NCBI RefSeq assembly: GCF_000369065.1
Contig: NZ_KB849801.1
Coordinates: 178,637 to 242,636, forward strand
DNA: 64,000 nucleotides
From: Acinetobacter haemolyticus CIP 64.3 = MTCC 9819
GTDB lineage: Bacteria; Pseudomonadota; Gammaproteobacteria; Pseudomonadales; Moraxellaceae
Reading direction: 5' to 3'
The position numbers and the translations under genes were made by a program. Below the pieces are notes generated by a model. The model ran no database searches, was not told the origin of the DNA, and was given only the letters and a program-made list of their open reading frames with translations. Shown here in pieces: positions 54,361 through 64,000 of this stretch (positions within the stretch are counted from its first letter, which is position 1; every line of letters begins with the position of its first letter).

Positions 54361-54576
54361 TGCTTTTCTCTAGTCAAAAAGTTATTTGATTATTTGAGCA
54401 TAGAATTTTCAATTTCTTTGGCAGCTTATGTACAGTTTGTTGTGAAACTTAGTAAGAAAAGTAATTGATAGGGTATTGTAAACCATGAATATACATCAAG
54501 CCAAAATTACCCATAGTGAAAAAGAATAAGATTATGCTAATCTAGCGAAATCCTTGTGCTAGTTAGATTTATATTA

Positions 54577-55155
54577 ATGGCAGACTCCAAAATAGAGACA
54601 ATTCATCAAAATATTCATCAACGTCAATCTATTGGGCAATTAATTGAACCCGCACCAGATACTCAACAAATCGAAAAAGCAGTTCAGGCTGCTTTAACTG
54701 CGCCTGATCATCATCGTTTGAAACCAACACGTTTTGTCATTGTGGGTACTGATCAACGTGCTGCTTTTGGTGAGTTTTTAGCAAATGCTTTAGCAGACTT
54801 AGGCGAAACTGAGCCTGCACATTTGGAGCGTGTTAAACATCATCCCTTTCGTGCGCCTATGTTGGTTTTAGCACTCACAACACTGCAAGACCATCCTAAA
54901 GTTCCTCACTTCGAACAAATTTTAAGTACGGGTGCTGCGGTACAGAATTTTTTATTATCTCTTCAAGCTCAAGGTTTTGCCACGATGTGGCGTTCTGGAG
55001 CGGTTGTAGAGTCAAATTGGCTTAAGCAGCAATTGGGTTTAAAAGAACAGGATCTGATCTCTGGTATTATTTATGTTGGAACAGCGGCCAAAGCAATTCC
55101 ACCTCGTGCAGAAATAGATAGCCAAGCTTTTGTGACATTATGGCAAACCCCTTAG
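54577..55155 (+). CDS. YdjA-like nitroreductase family protein
   Basis: 192 residues from ATG 54577. The nitroreductase fold is marked by the RQSIGQLIEPAPDT opening, APDHHRLKPTRFVIV, and MWRSGAVVESNW segments. The HPKVPHFEQ motif matches E. coli YdjA, an FMN enzyme of unclear substrate. It lies 45 bp before gpsA. Confidence 0.82.
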   Translation: MADSKIETIHQNIHQRQSIGQLIEPAPDTQQIEKAVQAALTAPDHHRLKPTRFVIVGTDQRAAFGEFLANALADLGETEPAHLERVKHHPFRAPMLVLALTTLQDHPKVPHFEQILSTGAAVQNFLLSLQAQGFATMWRSGAVVESNWLKQQLGLKEQDLISGIIYVGTAAKAIPPRAEIDSQAFVTLWQTP

Positions 55156-55199
55156 TTATATCTTAAATGATTAAAGAATAATGAGTTTCAGGATAGAAA

Positions 55200-56273
55200 A
55201 TGGCAGAGTTAAAATTTACTGATTTGGTTGAACCTGTTGCAGTAGATCAAAAAACAGCGTTGAGAATTACAGTTCTCGGTGGCGGTAGTTTTGGTACTGC
55301 TATGGCGAACTTGGCAGCACGAAATGGCTGCGATACCATGATTTGGATACGTGATGCGGCAGTAGCCGAAGAAATTAATCAAACACATATTAATAAGCGT
55401 TATTTGCCAGACTATACTTTGGAGCCTGCTTTACACGCAGTTGCTGACTTAGAGTTAGCTGTACGTGATCGCGATATTATTTTGGTTGCGATACCAAGTC
55501 ATTCTTATCGAGATGTACTCAAGCAAATTGCACCATTTATCAGTGCACAAGCCGTTGTGTCTTTAACGAAAGGGATTGAAGCAAAAACTTTTAGCTTTAT
55601 GAGCGAGATTATTCGTGAAGAGTTACCCGAAGTTCCTTATGGTGTTCTATCTGGTCCAAACTTAGCCAAAGAAATCATGGCAGGTATGCCATCGGGTACC
55701 GTGATTGCAAGTGAGTCAGAGTTGGTCCGCTATGCTGTGCAACATGCTTTACATAGTGCATTATTCCGTGTTTTTGGTAGTGATGATGTGCATGGTGTTG
55801 AGCTAGGTGGTGCGTTAAAGAATATTTATGCCGTTGCGATGGGAATGGGTGCTGCCTACAACATCGGTGAAAATACTAAAAGTATGATCTTAACTCGTGC
55901 TTTGGCAGAAATGAGCCGTTTTGCAGTAAAACAAGGTGCAAATCCACTTACATTCTTGGGGTTATCAGGTGTAGGCGATTTATTTGCGACTTGTAACAGT
56001 CCGTTGAGCCGTAATTACCAAATTGGTTATGCATTAGGATCAGGCAAAACATTAGATCAAGCAACCAAAGAATTAGGTCAAACAGCCGAAGGTATTAATA
56101 CGATTGTTCAAGTGCGTACCAAAGCTGAAGAGCTAGATGTTTATATGCCAATTACCAATGCACTCTATGAAGTGATTTTTGAAAACGCACCGCCAATGAC
56201 AATCGCACTTTCTTTAATGAAAAATGGTCATCGGAGTGATGTCGAGTTTGTCTTACCTCATCATGAAGTTTAA
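55200..56273 (+). CDS. gpsA: Glycerol-3-phosphate dehydrogenase [NAD(P)+]
   Basis: 357 residues, normal. NAD-binding motif VLGGGSFGTAMA, substrate motif SGPNLAKEIMAG, and the catalytic lysine region VELGGALKNIYAVAMG are present. It makes sn-glycerol 3-phosphate for phospholipid synthesis. Part of a run with sixA and the gspLM pair, though intervals suggest separate promoters. Confidence 0.95.
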   Translation: MAELKFTDLVEPVAVDQKTALRITVLGGGSFGTAMANLAARNGCDTMIWIRDAAVAEEINQTHINKRYLPDYTLEPALHAVADLELAVRDRDIILVAIPSHSYRDVLKQIAPFISAQAVVSLTKGIEAKTFSFMSEIIREELPEVPYGVLSGPNLAKEIMAGMPSGTVIASESELVRYAVQHALHSALFRVFGSDDVHGVELGGALKNIYAVAMGMGAAYNIGENTKSMILTRALAEMSRFAVKQGANPLTFLGLSGVGDLFATCNSPLSRNYQIGYALGSGKTLDQATKELGQTAEGINTIVQVRTKAEELDVYMPITNALYEVIFENAPPMTIALSLMKNGHRSDVEFVLPHHEV

Positions 56274-56401
56274 AGATTTTTTGCATGATGATGACATGGT
56301 TTAGCCATTACAAAGACGAGTATTTAATATATAGCCAGATCGATTTATTAAATTGTCATCTTGCATAGTTAAGATATCAATATAAAGAATAAGGTAGTTT
56401 T

Positions 56402-56857
56402 ATGCAGTTAACTTTAGTCCGTCACGGTGAAGCGTCTCCAGCAGTGAATGGAAACGATATGCAACGCCCTTTAACACAACGTGGGCATCAACAAGCTGAA
56501 CAAACAGGGCTTTTTTTGAAAGAGGTTATACGCCCTGAAATTTTTGTAGTTAGTCCATTATTACGAGCTCAAGAGACTTTGGCACATATACAAACACATT
56601 TTCAGGGTATTCCTGTTTTAATGTGCGATAAAATTAAGCCAGATGATGATGCCAAAGATGCAATTGAATGGCTATCAAAACTGCCATATGAGTCGATTGC
56701 GGTGGTTTGTCATATGAACGTTGTGGCGCATATTGCTGAACAATTGACGCATGAAAATTTCCAACCATTTGCATTGGCTGAAGCTCGTATATATGATCAG
56801 GCAGTGATAGCTAACGGTTTATCGACACAGAAGAACCGTTTTATTCCAACGATCTAG
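56402..56857 (+). CDS. sixA: Phosphohistidine phosphatase SixA
   Basis: 151 residues, the smallest RHG-type phosphatase form. LVRHGEASP carries the catalytic histidine, and VVCHMNVVAH the second. SixA acts on phosphohistidine in the nitrogen PTS and in ArcB-type kinases. Between gpsA and gspL. Confidence 0.9.
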   Translation: MQLTLVRHGEASPAVNGNDMQRPLTQRGHQQAEQTGLFLKEVIRPEIFVVSPLLRAQETLAHIQTHFQGIPVLMCDKIKPDDDAKDAIEWLSKLPYESIAVVCHMNVVAHIAEQLTHENFQPFALAEARIYDQAVIANGLSTQKNRFIPTI

Positions 56858-56896
56858 ATCTTTATGTCCGCAATAAAATAAGAGTATAAAACAACG

Positions 56897-58036
56897 ATGT
56901 TGTATATATGGATGCCCGAAACCAATGGAACATGGTATTGGTCGACTGGGGAAAATTGGGTGCAGGCGAGTAGTCTTGAACAATTAATTCAAGACTTACA
57001 GGTGTACCATGGGAAAGAGGCGGTTGTCTATTTCCCTAGCCGTAATGCACAAATATTGCAACAAACGATGACCAAGATGCACTATAAGCAATTGGGTTAT
57101 GATGGTGTCAAATATTTATTAGAAGAATACGTGACCTTACCTATTGATCAGATGAAGGTTGTTCATCACTTTCATAATGATCAATTGAGTATTCTTGGGG
57201 TAGCACAATCGGCTGTAGAAACATGGCAACATGCGTTGAGTTTGCTACCTATTGAAATTGTTGCATTCTTACCAGATTTCTTGATTTTACCAGAACCTGA
57301 AATAGATCAAGTGGTGATGGTTAACTTGTATGAGCACTTGTTGGTTCGAGAAGGCGCATATATAGGCAACTCTGTGGATGATCTCGCGCTATTTTTAGAG
57401 TTTCAGCCATTAGAAACGCATTATCAATTTGCTAATTTAAATGCAGATCAACTCGATCATTTGGCAAATGTTTCGGATCGTGACCATCGTACCGAATTTA
57501 GCTATCAGTTCGTTCAACCGATTCGTGCTAAGCAACATCCTTTTAATGTATTCCCTAAGGCAAAAAACTCAAATGTAAAGTGGTCAGGTTACTGGAAAGC
57601 CGCTGCAATTGTCTTTATGGCAGTGATCGTTGTACAGTTAAGTTATGATGTATTGCGTTGGTCGAAATTAAAGCGTGTTGCTGATCAAACTGCATTACAA
57701 GCGGTGGATCAGTATAAATCTTGGTTTGGTGAAAATAGTCGTGTGACTGAGCAAAATATTAAAAGCCAATTTGAAAGTCAGTTGCGAATGAGCAAACAAG
57801 GGGATGCGCAAGCACTATCATTATTAAGTCGGGTTGGACCAATTTTGATGCAAAACAGAATTGTTGCTCAACAAGTGAGTTTTGATGCTGCGGTTTTATC
57901 AATGGCGTTAAAGGCAAATGCTGCCAATGACTTACAAACATTGGTGCAGCAATTAAATCAACAAGGTTTCCAAGCAGAATTGGGGAATGTACAAGCAGAT
58001 AGTGTGGGTGCTATCGGGACGGTAAAAGTAAAATAA
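56897..58036 (+). CDS. gspL: Type II secretion protein GspL
   Basis: 379 residues. The cytosolic actin-like domain is at about 1-230, followed by a single membrane helix (about 238-255; AAIVFMAVIVVQLSYDVL), and a periplasmic ferredoxin-like domain. It couples the ATPase GspE to the inner-membrane platform. Its stop overlaps the gspM start (TAATG). The other gsp genes are elsewhere, as is usual in Acinetobacter, where the T2SS is split over several loci. Confidence 0.85.
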   Translation: MLYIWMPETNGTWYWSTGENWVQASSLEQLIQDLQVYHGKEAVVYFPSRNAQILQQTMTKMHYKQLGYDGVKYLLEEYVTLPIDQMKVVHHFHNDQLSILGVAQSAVETWQHALSLLPIEIVAFLPDFLILPEPEIDQVVMVNLYEHLLVREGAYIGNSVDDLALFLEFQPLETHYQFANLNADQLDHLANVSDRDHRTEFSYQFVQPIRAKQHPFNVFPKAKNSNVKWSGYWKAAAIVFMAVIVVQLSYDVLRWSKLKRVADQTALQAVDQYKSWFGENSRVTEQNIKSQFESQLRMSKQGDAQALSLLSRVGPILMQNRIVAQQVSFDAAVLSMALKANAANDLQTLVQQLNQQGFQAELGNVQADSVGAIGTVKVK

Positions 58037-58515
58037 TGAAAGCACTTACACAATTACAAAACTTTGTTGATCAGAAAGTAGAACTGATTGATCAATATTT
58101 ACAAAGATTATCACCACGTGAAAGAGTGATGGTGATATTCACTACTATTTTTGTGGTTGTCGTGATGATTGGAACTGCGCTTTGGCAAATGCATAGCAAG
58201 GCAAACGAGCAGCAAAAGCGTCTAAATGAGTTAAAAGATTTAACCGTATGGATGCAAAGCAATGCTGCAACGATGAAGCCTGCGAATGATCTTGAGCTTT
58301 CTGCGGCAGACAAAATCCAGCGCGCGGCACAACAACAGGGAGTTGCTGTTTCATCACAGCAAAATGGTGAACAACTGCAACTGGTTGCAGAACATCGGAA
58401 CTATGCTGTATTGGCCAATTTCCTTATGCAATTATCTCAAATGGGGTTAAGCATTGTAAAAATGGACATGGTTTCTAACAATAATCAGATCAAATTAACG
58501 GCAACAGTTCAATAA
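58036..58515 (+). CDS. gspM: Type II secretion protein GspM
   Basis: 159 residues. A short cytosolic stretch, a membrane helix (about 33-53; VMVIFTTIFVVVVMIGTAL) and a periplasmic domain. It stabilises GspL. Translationally coupled to gspL by TAATG. Confidence 0.83.
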   Translation: MKALTQLQNFVDQKVELIDQYLQRLSPRERVMVIFTTIFVVVVMIGTALWQMHSKANEQQKRLNELKDLTVWMQSNAATMKPANDLELSAADKIQRAAQQQGVAVSSQQNGEQLQLVAEHRNYAVLANFLMQLSQMGLSIVKMDMVSNNNQIKLTATVQ

Positions 58516-58633
58516 ATCATAATCTATGGTTGAAATGTCAGCAGACTTTAAAATAACTCCATGCCAAGCATGGTGTTTTCACGAGCCTATGCCTATAATA
58601 TGGTTACTTGAAAATCAGTAGACTGTGATTGGT

Positions 58634-59641
58634 ATGTTATATTCATTGGCTCGCCCTTTGTTGTTTACTTTAGCACCTGAACGTGCGCACGAAGTCACAC
58701 TTTCTATGCTGGATAAAGCGCATAAATTGGGTCTAATGCATCAAAAAGTCGAAACAAAACCTGTGACATGTATGGGGATTCAATTTCCTAATCCTGTCGG
58801 TCTTGCAGCAGGTTTGGATAAAAATGGTGCGCACATTGATGCCTTAGCAGCATTAGGTTTTGGGTTTATTGAAATTGGTACTATCACACCACGTCCACAA
58901 GCTGGTAATCCACAACCTCGCTTATTCCGTATTCCTGAAGCGAAAGCAATTATTAATCGTATGGGATTCAATAATGAGGGTGTTGATCAACTGGTTGAAA
59001 ATGTCAAAGCTTCAAAATTTAAGGGAATTCTTGGTATTAATATTGGTAAAAATGCCGATACACCTGTAGAAGATGCCGTTTCAGATTATTTGATTTGCTT
59101 AGAAAAAGTTTATAACTACGCTTCATACATTACAGTCAATATTTCCTCACCAAATACTAAAAATCTCCGTAGCTTACAAAGTGGTGATGCATTAACTGAG
59201 TTGTTACAGACTTTAAAAGATCGTCAGTTAGAACTTTCGCAACAATACAATCATTATGTGCCATTAGTATTAAAAGTTGCACCAGATTTAACGACAGAAG
59301 ATATTCAGTTTATCGCGAATCAATTATTGAGTTTTAAAATTGACGGTTTGATTGTGACTAACACAACTTTGGGACGTGAGGGTGTTGAAAACTTAGCACA
59401 TGGCGATGAGGCAGGTGGTTTATCTGGCGCGCCAGTCTTTGCGAAAAGCACTGAATGTTTACGACAGTTTTCAAAAATTCTAAAAGGCAAAATCCCACTG
59501 ATTGGTGTTGGTGGTATCTTGTCTGGCGAAGAGGCTGTTGCCAAACAACTTGCTGGTGCTAGTTTAGTACAAGTATATAGTGGCTTAATTTATACAGGCC
59601 CAAAACTTGTAAAAGATTGTGTTAGTGCGATGACTGTGTGA
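58634..59641 (+). CDS. pyrD: Dihydroorotate dehydrogenase (quinone)
   Basis: 335 residues from ATG 58634 (an in-frame GTG nine bases upstream is less likely). N-terminal membrane-association helix, then the FMN barrel. [13 protein letters not shown], the catalytic serine region [11 protein letters not shown], and LIGVGGI phosphate loop are intact. It oxidises dihydroorotate with quinone in pyrimidine synthesis. Confidence 0.95.
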   Translation: MLYSLARPLLFTLAPERAHEVTLSMLDKAHKLGLMHQKVETKPVTCMGIQFPNPVGLAAGLDKNGAHIDALAALGFGFIEIGTITPRPQAGNPQPRLFRIPEAKAIINRMGFNNEGVDQLVENVKASKFKGILGINIGKNADTPVEDAVSDYLICLEKVYNYASYITVNISSPNTKNLRSLQSGDALTELLQTLKDRQLELSQQYNHYVPLVLKVAPDLTTEDIQFIANQLLSFKIDGLIVTNTTLGREGVENLAHGDEAGGLSGAPVFAKSTECLRQFSKILKGKIPLIGVGGILSGEEAVAKQLAGASLVQVYSGLIYTGPKLVKDCVSAMTV

Positions 59642-59642
59642 A

Positions 59643-60236
59643 ATGAACACGCTTGATATCATTATTCTGATCATCTTGCTCATTGGAGGGCTGAACGGTT
59701 TGCGTCAAGGATTTATAAAAGCCTTTGCGAACTTGATCGGATGGATATTCGCATTGATCGTTGGGGCAAAATACGCTGTGGTGTTCGCACCTGCAATGGC
59801 TGGTTTGAGTCAAGATCCAGTCGTGCAAAAAATTGCAGCTTTTGCTTTTATTGTTTTGATCATTGTTGTGTGTACATGGATTGTTTCTGCATTTTTGAAT
59901 GGGCTCTTGAAAAGTCTGAAATTGGGCCCATTAAATCGTTTAGCAGGCGGTGCTTTTGGTTCTTTAAAAGGATTATTAATTGTCCTCATTACCATGCAGG
60001 GTTTAGGTCCTTGGGTTGAGAGTTCACCGCACTGGAAACAATCTAAATTTGTACAAGTTTTACTGCCTTATGCGCCTTTGGCAACTGAGTTATCGAAAGA
60101 TGCTGCCAATGAAGCATTACATCAAATGACATCTGAAGGTGCGTTATTACACCGTCCTTCAAGCAAAATCAATGAATCGGAGCGGGTATTAGTCAATGAA
60201 CGTTCTGATCATTCAACCAAAAATCCGTTTTATTAA
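59643..60236 (+). CDS. cvpA: CvpA family membrane protein
   Basis: 197 residues with four membrane helices (DIIILIILLIGGLNGLRQGF at the N-terminus is typical). Two bases separate it from pyrD. cvpA precedes purF here as in E. coli, where they are cotranscribed. It affects envelope integrity in enterobacteria. The C-terminal tail is Ser-rich and variable. Confidence 0.9.
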   Translation: MNTLDIIILIILLIGGLNGLRQGFIKAFANLIGWIFALIVGAKYAVVFAPAMAGLSQDPVVQKIAAFAFIVLIIVVCTWIVSAFLNGLLKSLKLGPLNRLAGGAFGSLKGLLIVLITMQGLGPWVESSPHWKQSKFVQVLLPYAPLATELSKDAANEALHQMTSEGALLHRPSSKINESERVLVNERSDHSTKNPFY

Positions 60237-60276
60237 TCGGGGTTAAACCCTGTTCCTAGCTTGTCGCGAGGTTGCT

Positions 60277-61815
60277 ATGTGTGGAGTTGTTGGGATTGCC
60301 GGTAAATCGCCAGTAAACCAAATGTTATTTGATGCTTTAACGATGTTGCAACATCGAGGACAAGATGCAGCGGGGATCGTGACTTGCCATCAAGGGCGAT
60401 TATTTCTCCGAAAAGATAATGGAATGGTGCGTGATGTATTTCATACCCGTCACATGCGCGCATTGCTGGGAAATTATGGAATCGGTCATGTACGTTATCC
60501 TACTGCGGGTTCATCAAGTAGTGCCGAAGCACAGCCTTTCTATGTGAACTCTCCATACGGTATTACCTTGGCGCATAATGGTAACTTGACCAATGCGATA
60601 GAAATTCATGATGACCTGTTCAAAACAGACTTACGTCACATGAATACCGATTCTGATTCTGAAGTTTTACTCAATGTATTTGCGCATGAGTTGCAGAAAA
60701 TTGGTACATTAAATCCAACGCCAGAAGATATTTTTCATACCGTTTCGCGTGTACATGAACGTTGCAAAGGTGCTTATGGTGTAGTCGCTATGATCACTGG
60801 GCATGGCTTGGTTGGCTTCCGTGATCCAAATGGTATTCGTCCATTGATCTATGGTTCACGTGAGACTGAGCAAGGTACAGAATATATTATTGCGTCTGAA
60901 TCGGTTGCGATTACTGCACTTGGTTTTAAAATTGAACGTGATATTGCACCAGGTGAAGCAATCTTTATTGATAGCGAAGGTCAGTTATTCTCGAAGCAAT
61001 GCGCAGTAAATCCAGAATACCGTCCATGTATTTTTGAATACGTTTATTTTGCTCGTCCAGATGCAACAATTGACGGGATTTCAGTTTATAAAGCTCGTTT
61101 GAAAATGGGTGAAAAGCTTGCTTATAAAATCCTCAAAGAATGGGGTGAAGAGCATGACATTGATGTTGTGATTCCTATTCCTGATACGAGTCGTACGTCT
61201 GCTTTAGAGTTGGCCAATATTCTTGGGGTAAAATTCCGTGAAGGTTTTATGAAAAACCGCTATATCGGTCGTACCTTTATTATGCCAGGTCAACAACAGC
61301 GTAAAAAATCTGTACGTCAAAAGTTGAACCCAGTTGAACTTGAATTTAAAGATAAAAACGTTCTATTGGTGGATGACTCAATTGTACGTGGTACAACGTG
61401 TAATGAGATCATTCAAATGGCACGTGATTCTGGTGCGAAGAAAGTATTCTTTGCCTCTGCTGCACCTATGGTGAAATATCCAAACGTGTATGGTATTGAT
61501 ATGCCAGCTAAATCAGAATTAATTGCTTCTGAGCGTAGTGTAGAAGAAATTCGTGAAATTATTGGTGCTGACCGCTTAATCTTCCAAGATTTAGAAGATT
61601 TGAAAAATGCAGTGAGTACCAGCAAAGTACCAGACTTAAGAGAGTTTGATTGCTCTGTTTTTGATGGTGTGTATGTTGCAGGTGGTATTAATCAACAATA
61701 TCTGACAGATCTTGAGCAAAAGCGTAATGATACAGCCAAGAAAAATGCAGATGGCTATATCGATGTGAATATTGATGCAGCTTCCGTTGATTTAACAGGT
61801 ATTCGAGAAGCATAA
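60277..61815 (+). CDS. purF: Amidophosphoribosyltransferase
   Basis: 512 residues. The glutaminase nucleophile Cys2 directly follows the start (MCGVVGIAG). The PRPP-binding motif [13 protein letters not shown] is intact. First committed step of purine synthesis. It follows cvpA by 40 bp and ends with a terminator. Confidence 0.97.
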   Translation: MCGVVGIAGKSPVNQMLFDALTMLQHRGQDAAGIVTCHQGRLFLRKDNGMVRDVFHTRHMRALLGNYGIGHVRYPTAGSSSSAEAQPFYVNSPYGITLAHNGNLTNAIEIHDDLFKTDLRHMNTDSDSEVLLNVFAHELQKIGTLNPTPEDIFHTVSRVHERCKGAYGVVAMITGHGLVGFRDPNGIRPLIYGSRETEQGTEYIIASESVAITALGFKIERDIAPGEAIFIDSEGQLFSKQCAVNPEYRPCIFEYVYFARPDATIDGISVYKARLKMGEKLAYKILKEWGEEHDIDVVIPIPDTSRTSALELANILGVKFREGFMKNRYIGRTFIMPGQQQRKKSVRQKLNPVELEFKDKNVLLVDDSIVRGTTCNEIIQMARDSGAKKVFFASAAPMVKYPNVYGIDMPAKSELIASERSVEEIREIIGADRLIFQDLEDLKNAVSTSKVPDLREFDCSVFDGVYVAGGINQQYLTDLEQKRNDTAKKNADGYIDVNIDAASVDLTGIREA

Positions 61816-61828
61816 TTTGTTATGTTTA

Positions 61829-61857
61829 GAAAAGCGGGAAATTCCCGCTTTTTTATT
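61829..61857 (+). terminator. purF terminator
   Basis: AAAAGCGGGAA, A, TTCCCGCTTTTTT hairpin 14 bp after the purF stop. Confidence 0.9.
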
Positions 61858-61909
61858 TTATGATAGACGTTGAATTTACCTATAAACAATGTAATCAGGA
61901 AAATTTACA

Positions 61910-63802
61910 TTGAAAGAAATGAGCCATTATTTAATTGAAAATAAAAGCATCGCATGGTCAATGAGTTTTTGTTGGCTTGCGATGCTGTTGACAGTTTTTA
62001 TTCTCAATTTAATCTTAGGTTTAGTGGTTCATTTTTTTGATTATACACAGCAAATTTGGTGGCATGTCCTTAGTCCATATTTTATTGCGCTATTGTTTCT
62101 TGTGCTGGTTTGGTCCGTTGGGGCTGAATTCTATGTGTTACGTGAAGGCGGTCATTCTCTTGCTAAGCAATTAAAAGCCCGCCGTTTGGTTTATGAGGAA
62201 AGTACACCTGAAGAAAGTACAGCCTTAAAAGTTGCTGAACAAGTCGCTAAAAGTTTTGCAATAGAAACGCCTGCAGTTTATGTTCTGCCTGATGAAGTGG
62301 GCGTAAATGCTTTAACAGCAGGCTTCAAGTCTCAAGATATTGTGATTATTTTGACTTGGGGAGCTTTGCAGAATCTTGATGAGTTAGAACTGTATGGTCT
62401 GTTAAGTTACGAGTTCAATCAAATCTTATCAGGTGAAGCGGTTGAAAATACCAAACTTAAAATCATATATAGTGGTCTAACTACTTTTAGCCAATGGGGA
62501 AGTAAATTAGCTCAAGCTGGCTATAATCCCTATGCAACGAATCGTCGCAATAAATTCGAGACAATCTTTGTGGCAATTGGAGGCGTGATTTGGCTAATCG
62601 GCAGTTTAGGGATACTAATTACACGTTTTATTAAATATCTAACCTTAAGTGGTCGTACTTTTCGTAATGATTTGAAGACAATAATGCATTTAATGAATAA
62701 CAATGCCAATATTCAGACGTTATTACGTATCTATGTGCATCACTCGGGTTCTCAGATCCATAGTGCATATTCTGAATCTATTTCACATATGTGTTTTGCG
62801 AACTCTCTTAGCCCTCAAAGCTGGATGAATATTCATCCTAGTATTAAAGACCGTATTTATGAGTTAAATCCAACTTTGCTACAGGACTTACAACTAGAAA
62901 ATTTACGAAAGTTACGTAGTCGTCCTTTGTTTAGTTTATTTCGCTCTCTAGAGGAAGAAATAGCAGATGCAACTACACCTTGGAGCTCTCCTCAGCCATT
63001 ACCATTGTTGCGTTTGTCTCCGATCAGCTTTGCTTTAAATGATGCGATTAAACCGTTAAATCCTGAGCTGCGAAAAAATAAGAAGCGTCCTGAACTGATT
63101 CAAAGAGCGATGCAAACAGCGACAGGCTCTCGTGAAGTTATGGTTGCGATTTTAATGATTCTTCAATATCGTGAATTTATTCCACAAGATGCACCTGTAA
63201 GCCATGCCATTGTCGATGCTTTACTTCATCTTGATGGCCGTATTCATGTGCAGATTTTCCATGATGCTTGTAAGAATATTGGGCATATGCCAGCGAGTAT
63301 TGCACGTCAGTTTTTAACCAAACTAGCCAATATTATTCAGGCCGATGGTGAGGTTGGTCTATTGGATGCTTTGTTGTTGGAAAAAGTGAAGCATGAATTG
63401 AATTTGATGCCTGCTCATTTACCTACATCATTTGAGGAAGTAAAGTCTCAGATAGTTCATTTGATTGATGCTTTATTGCATGTGCAACAAATTAATAGCC
63501 CTAATCAGTTAGAAGTCCGCGAGCGTATTTTAAGATTTATCTTAACTGACGATGAAATGCAGATTTATGCTGATATTTCAGATGAGCCTTTAGATTTAGC
63601 AGAGATATTGAATGACGTGTCTGGGCTTCTGCTACGTGATCGTCTGAATATTCTTTCAATCGCAGAGCGCTGCTTATGGAGTGATCGAATTATTACTCAA
63701 GATGAACTTGATGTTTTGGAGTTGTTATATTGGCGTTTAGGTTTTGACACACAAGAAGTCGTTGAGCAAATGCTTAAGAAGAATAGTTTAATGATTATTT
63801 AG
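61910..63802 (+). CDS. M48-like membrane protein with degenerate zinc site
   Basis: 630 residues. AGGAAA stands before the TTG at 61910; ATG 61919 is the alternative. Two N-terminal membrane helices (about 16-40 and 53-75), then a domain that follows the M48 (HtpX/YcaL) pattern: AIETPAVYVLPDEVGVNALTAG and DELELYGLLSYEFNQILSGE. In active M48 peptidases the latter reads HEFSH; here it is YEFNQ (167-171), so both metal histidines are lost. Two further membrane helices follow, near 190-255. The 300-residue C-terminal region is helical and unassigned. It is predicted to be a non-catalytic relative. Function unknown. Confidence 0.7.
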   Translation: MKEMSHYLIENKSIAWSMSFCWLAMLLTVFILNLILGLVVHFFDYTQQIWWHVLSPYFIALLFLVLVWSVGAEFYVLREGGHSLAKQLKARRLVYEESTPEESTALKVAEQVAKSFAIETPAVYVLPDEVGVNALTAGFKSQDIVIILTWGALQNLDELELYGLLSYEFNQILSGEAVENTKLKIIYSGLTTFSQWGSKLAQAGYNPYATNRRNKFETIFVAIGGVIWLIGSLGILITRFIKYLTLSGRTFRNDLKTIMHLMNNNANIQTLLRIYVHHSGSQIHSAYSESISHMCFANSLSPQSWMNIHPSIKDRIYELNPTLLQDLQLENLRKLRSRPLFSLFRSLEEEIADATTPWSSPQPLPLLRLSPISFALNDAIKPLNPELRKNKKRPELIQRAMQTATGSREVMVAILMILQYREFIPQDAPVSHAIVDALLHLDGRIHVQIFHDACKNIGHMPASIARQFLTKLANIIQADGEVGLLDALLLEKVKHELNLMPAHLPTSFEEVKSQIVHLIDALLHVQQINSPNQLEVRERILRFILTDDEMQIYADISDEPLDLAEILNDVSGLLLRDRLNILSIAERCLWSDRIITQDELDVLELLYWRLGFDTQEVVEQMLKKNSLMII

Positions 63803-63810
63803 TTGATTGT

Positions 63811-64000
63811 ATGGAAAAAATGATATTAATAAAAATGAATGCCCGTGACTTGATTGTCGATTTACTTTTAGGTTCACAAGGACGAGCAATTTCAATCAAA
63901 CAGATTATTATCGCCGCAAAATTGTTTGAGATTAGCGAAAATAGTATTCGAGTGGCGGTAACTCGTTTGTCTAGCGAGGGTGTGATTGAAGCTATCGAGC
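63811..64000 (+). CDS. PaaX-like transcriptional regulator (3' partial)
   Basis: 63 codons are visible before the window ends. The N-terminal winged-helix sequence NARDLIVDLLLGSQGRAISI followed by ISENSIRVAVTRLSSEGVIE resembles the PaaX family N-terminus. PaaX represses phenylacetate catabolic genes, but related proteins regulate others. It begins 8 bp after the M48-like gene and is probably cotranscribed with it. Confidence 0.6.
   Translation, partial: MEKMILIKMNARDLIVDLLLGSQGRAISIKQIIIAAKLFEISENSIRVAVTRLSSEGVIEAIE

Overview
The window is chromosomal DNA of an Acinetobacter, not resolved to species. It is AT-rich. It carries several genes typical of the genus: the PACE transporter AceI with its LysR regulator, the DHA2 exporter AmvA/SmvA with a TetR regulator, the secreted glycoprotease CpaA with its membrane chaperone CpaB, and a split type II secretion locus (gspLM). 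I see no prophage, plasmid functions, CRISPR array or tRNA. Most of the window is core genome. Two complete insertion sequences interrupt it.

Layout: 1-4.9 kb holds the cut-off end of a Kef-type K+ antiporter, a BenE-like symporter, a LeuE-like exporter, transaldolase and aceR. aceI (4.9-5.3 kb) is followed by an IS3-family element (5388-6661) that sits inside aceI's own terminator hairpin. 6.8-13.4 kb: a tautomerase, an orphan, mfd, a HIT-like protein and a class III adenylate cyclase. 13.5-19.0 kb: the complete isc operon (iscR-iscS-iscU-iscA-hscB-hscA-fdx, reverse strand) under a promoter with a near-ideal IscR box. 19-24 kb: a UbiJ-like protein, a phasin, hupB, ppiD, cpoB and the 4.5S SRP RNA. 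24-28.7 kb: recX, recA with a 5' leader hairpin, hslR-yrfG, cysQ and a histidine phosphatase. 28.9-36 kb: a large M66/StcE-like lipoprotein protease with a lectin tail, an orphan 424-residue protein, rpsT, a TIP30-like reductase, rraA and a tandem GST. 36.2-38.6 kb: an IS66-family element that splits a 57-codon membrane-protein gene. 39-44.5 kb: a thiolase with a disordered N-terminal tail, divergent from a high-molecular-weight FabG, a MaoC hydratase and a serine hydrolase. 44.8-49.5 kb: cpaAB and the divergent amvR/amvA pair. 49.5-64 kb: azoR and a LysR regulator, maf, pgk, small lipoproteins, a nitroreductase, gpsA, sixA, gspLM, pyrD, cvpA, purF, a degenerate M48-like membrane protein and the start of a PaaX-like regulator.

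Two themes tie genes together. The first is export: the T2SS inner-membrane platform parts GspL and GspM, a known T2SS substrate with its chaperone (CpaA/CpaB), and a second predicted surface or secreted metalloprotease. The second is biocide and polyamine efflux, by AceI/AceR and AmvA/AmvR. Both efflux loci have readable control DNA: a LysR-type dyad upstream of aceI, and twin operators around the amvA promoter. No wholly novel system stands out. The best leads are the terminator-targeted IS3 copy, the M66-lectin lipoprotein with its unknown neighbour, the dual-start thiolase, and the M48-like protein that has lost its HExxH zinc site.
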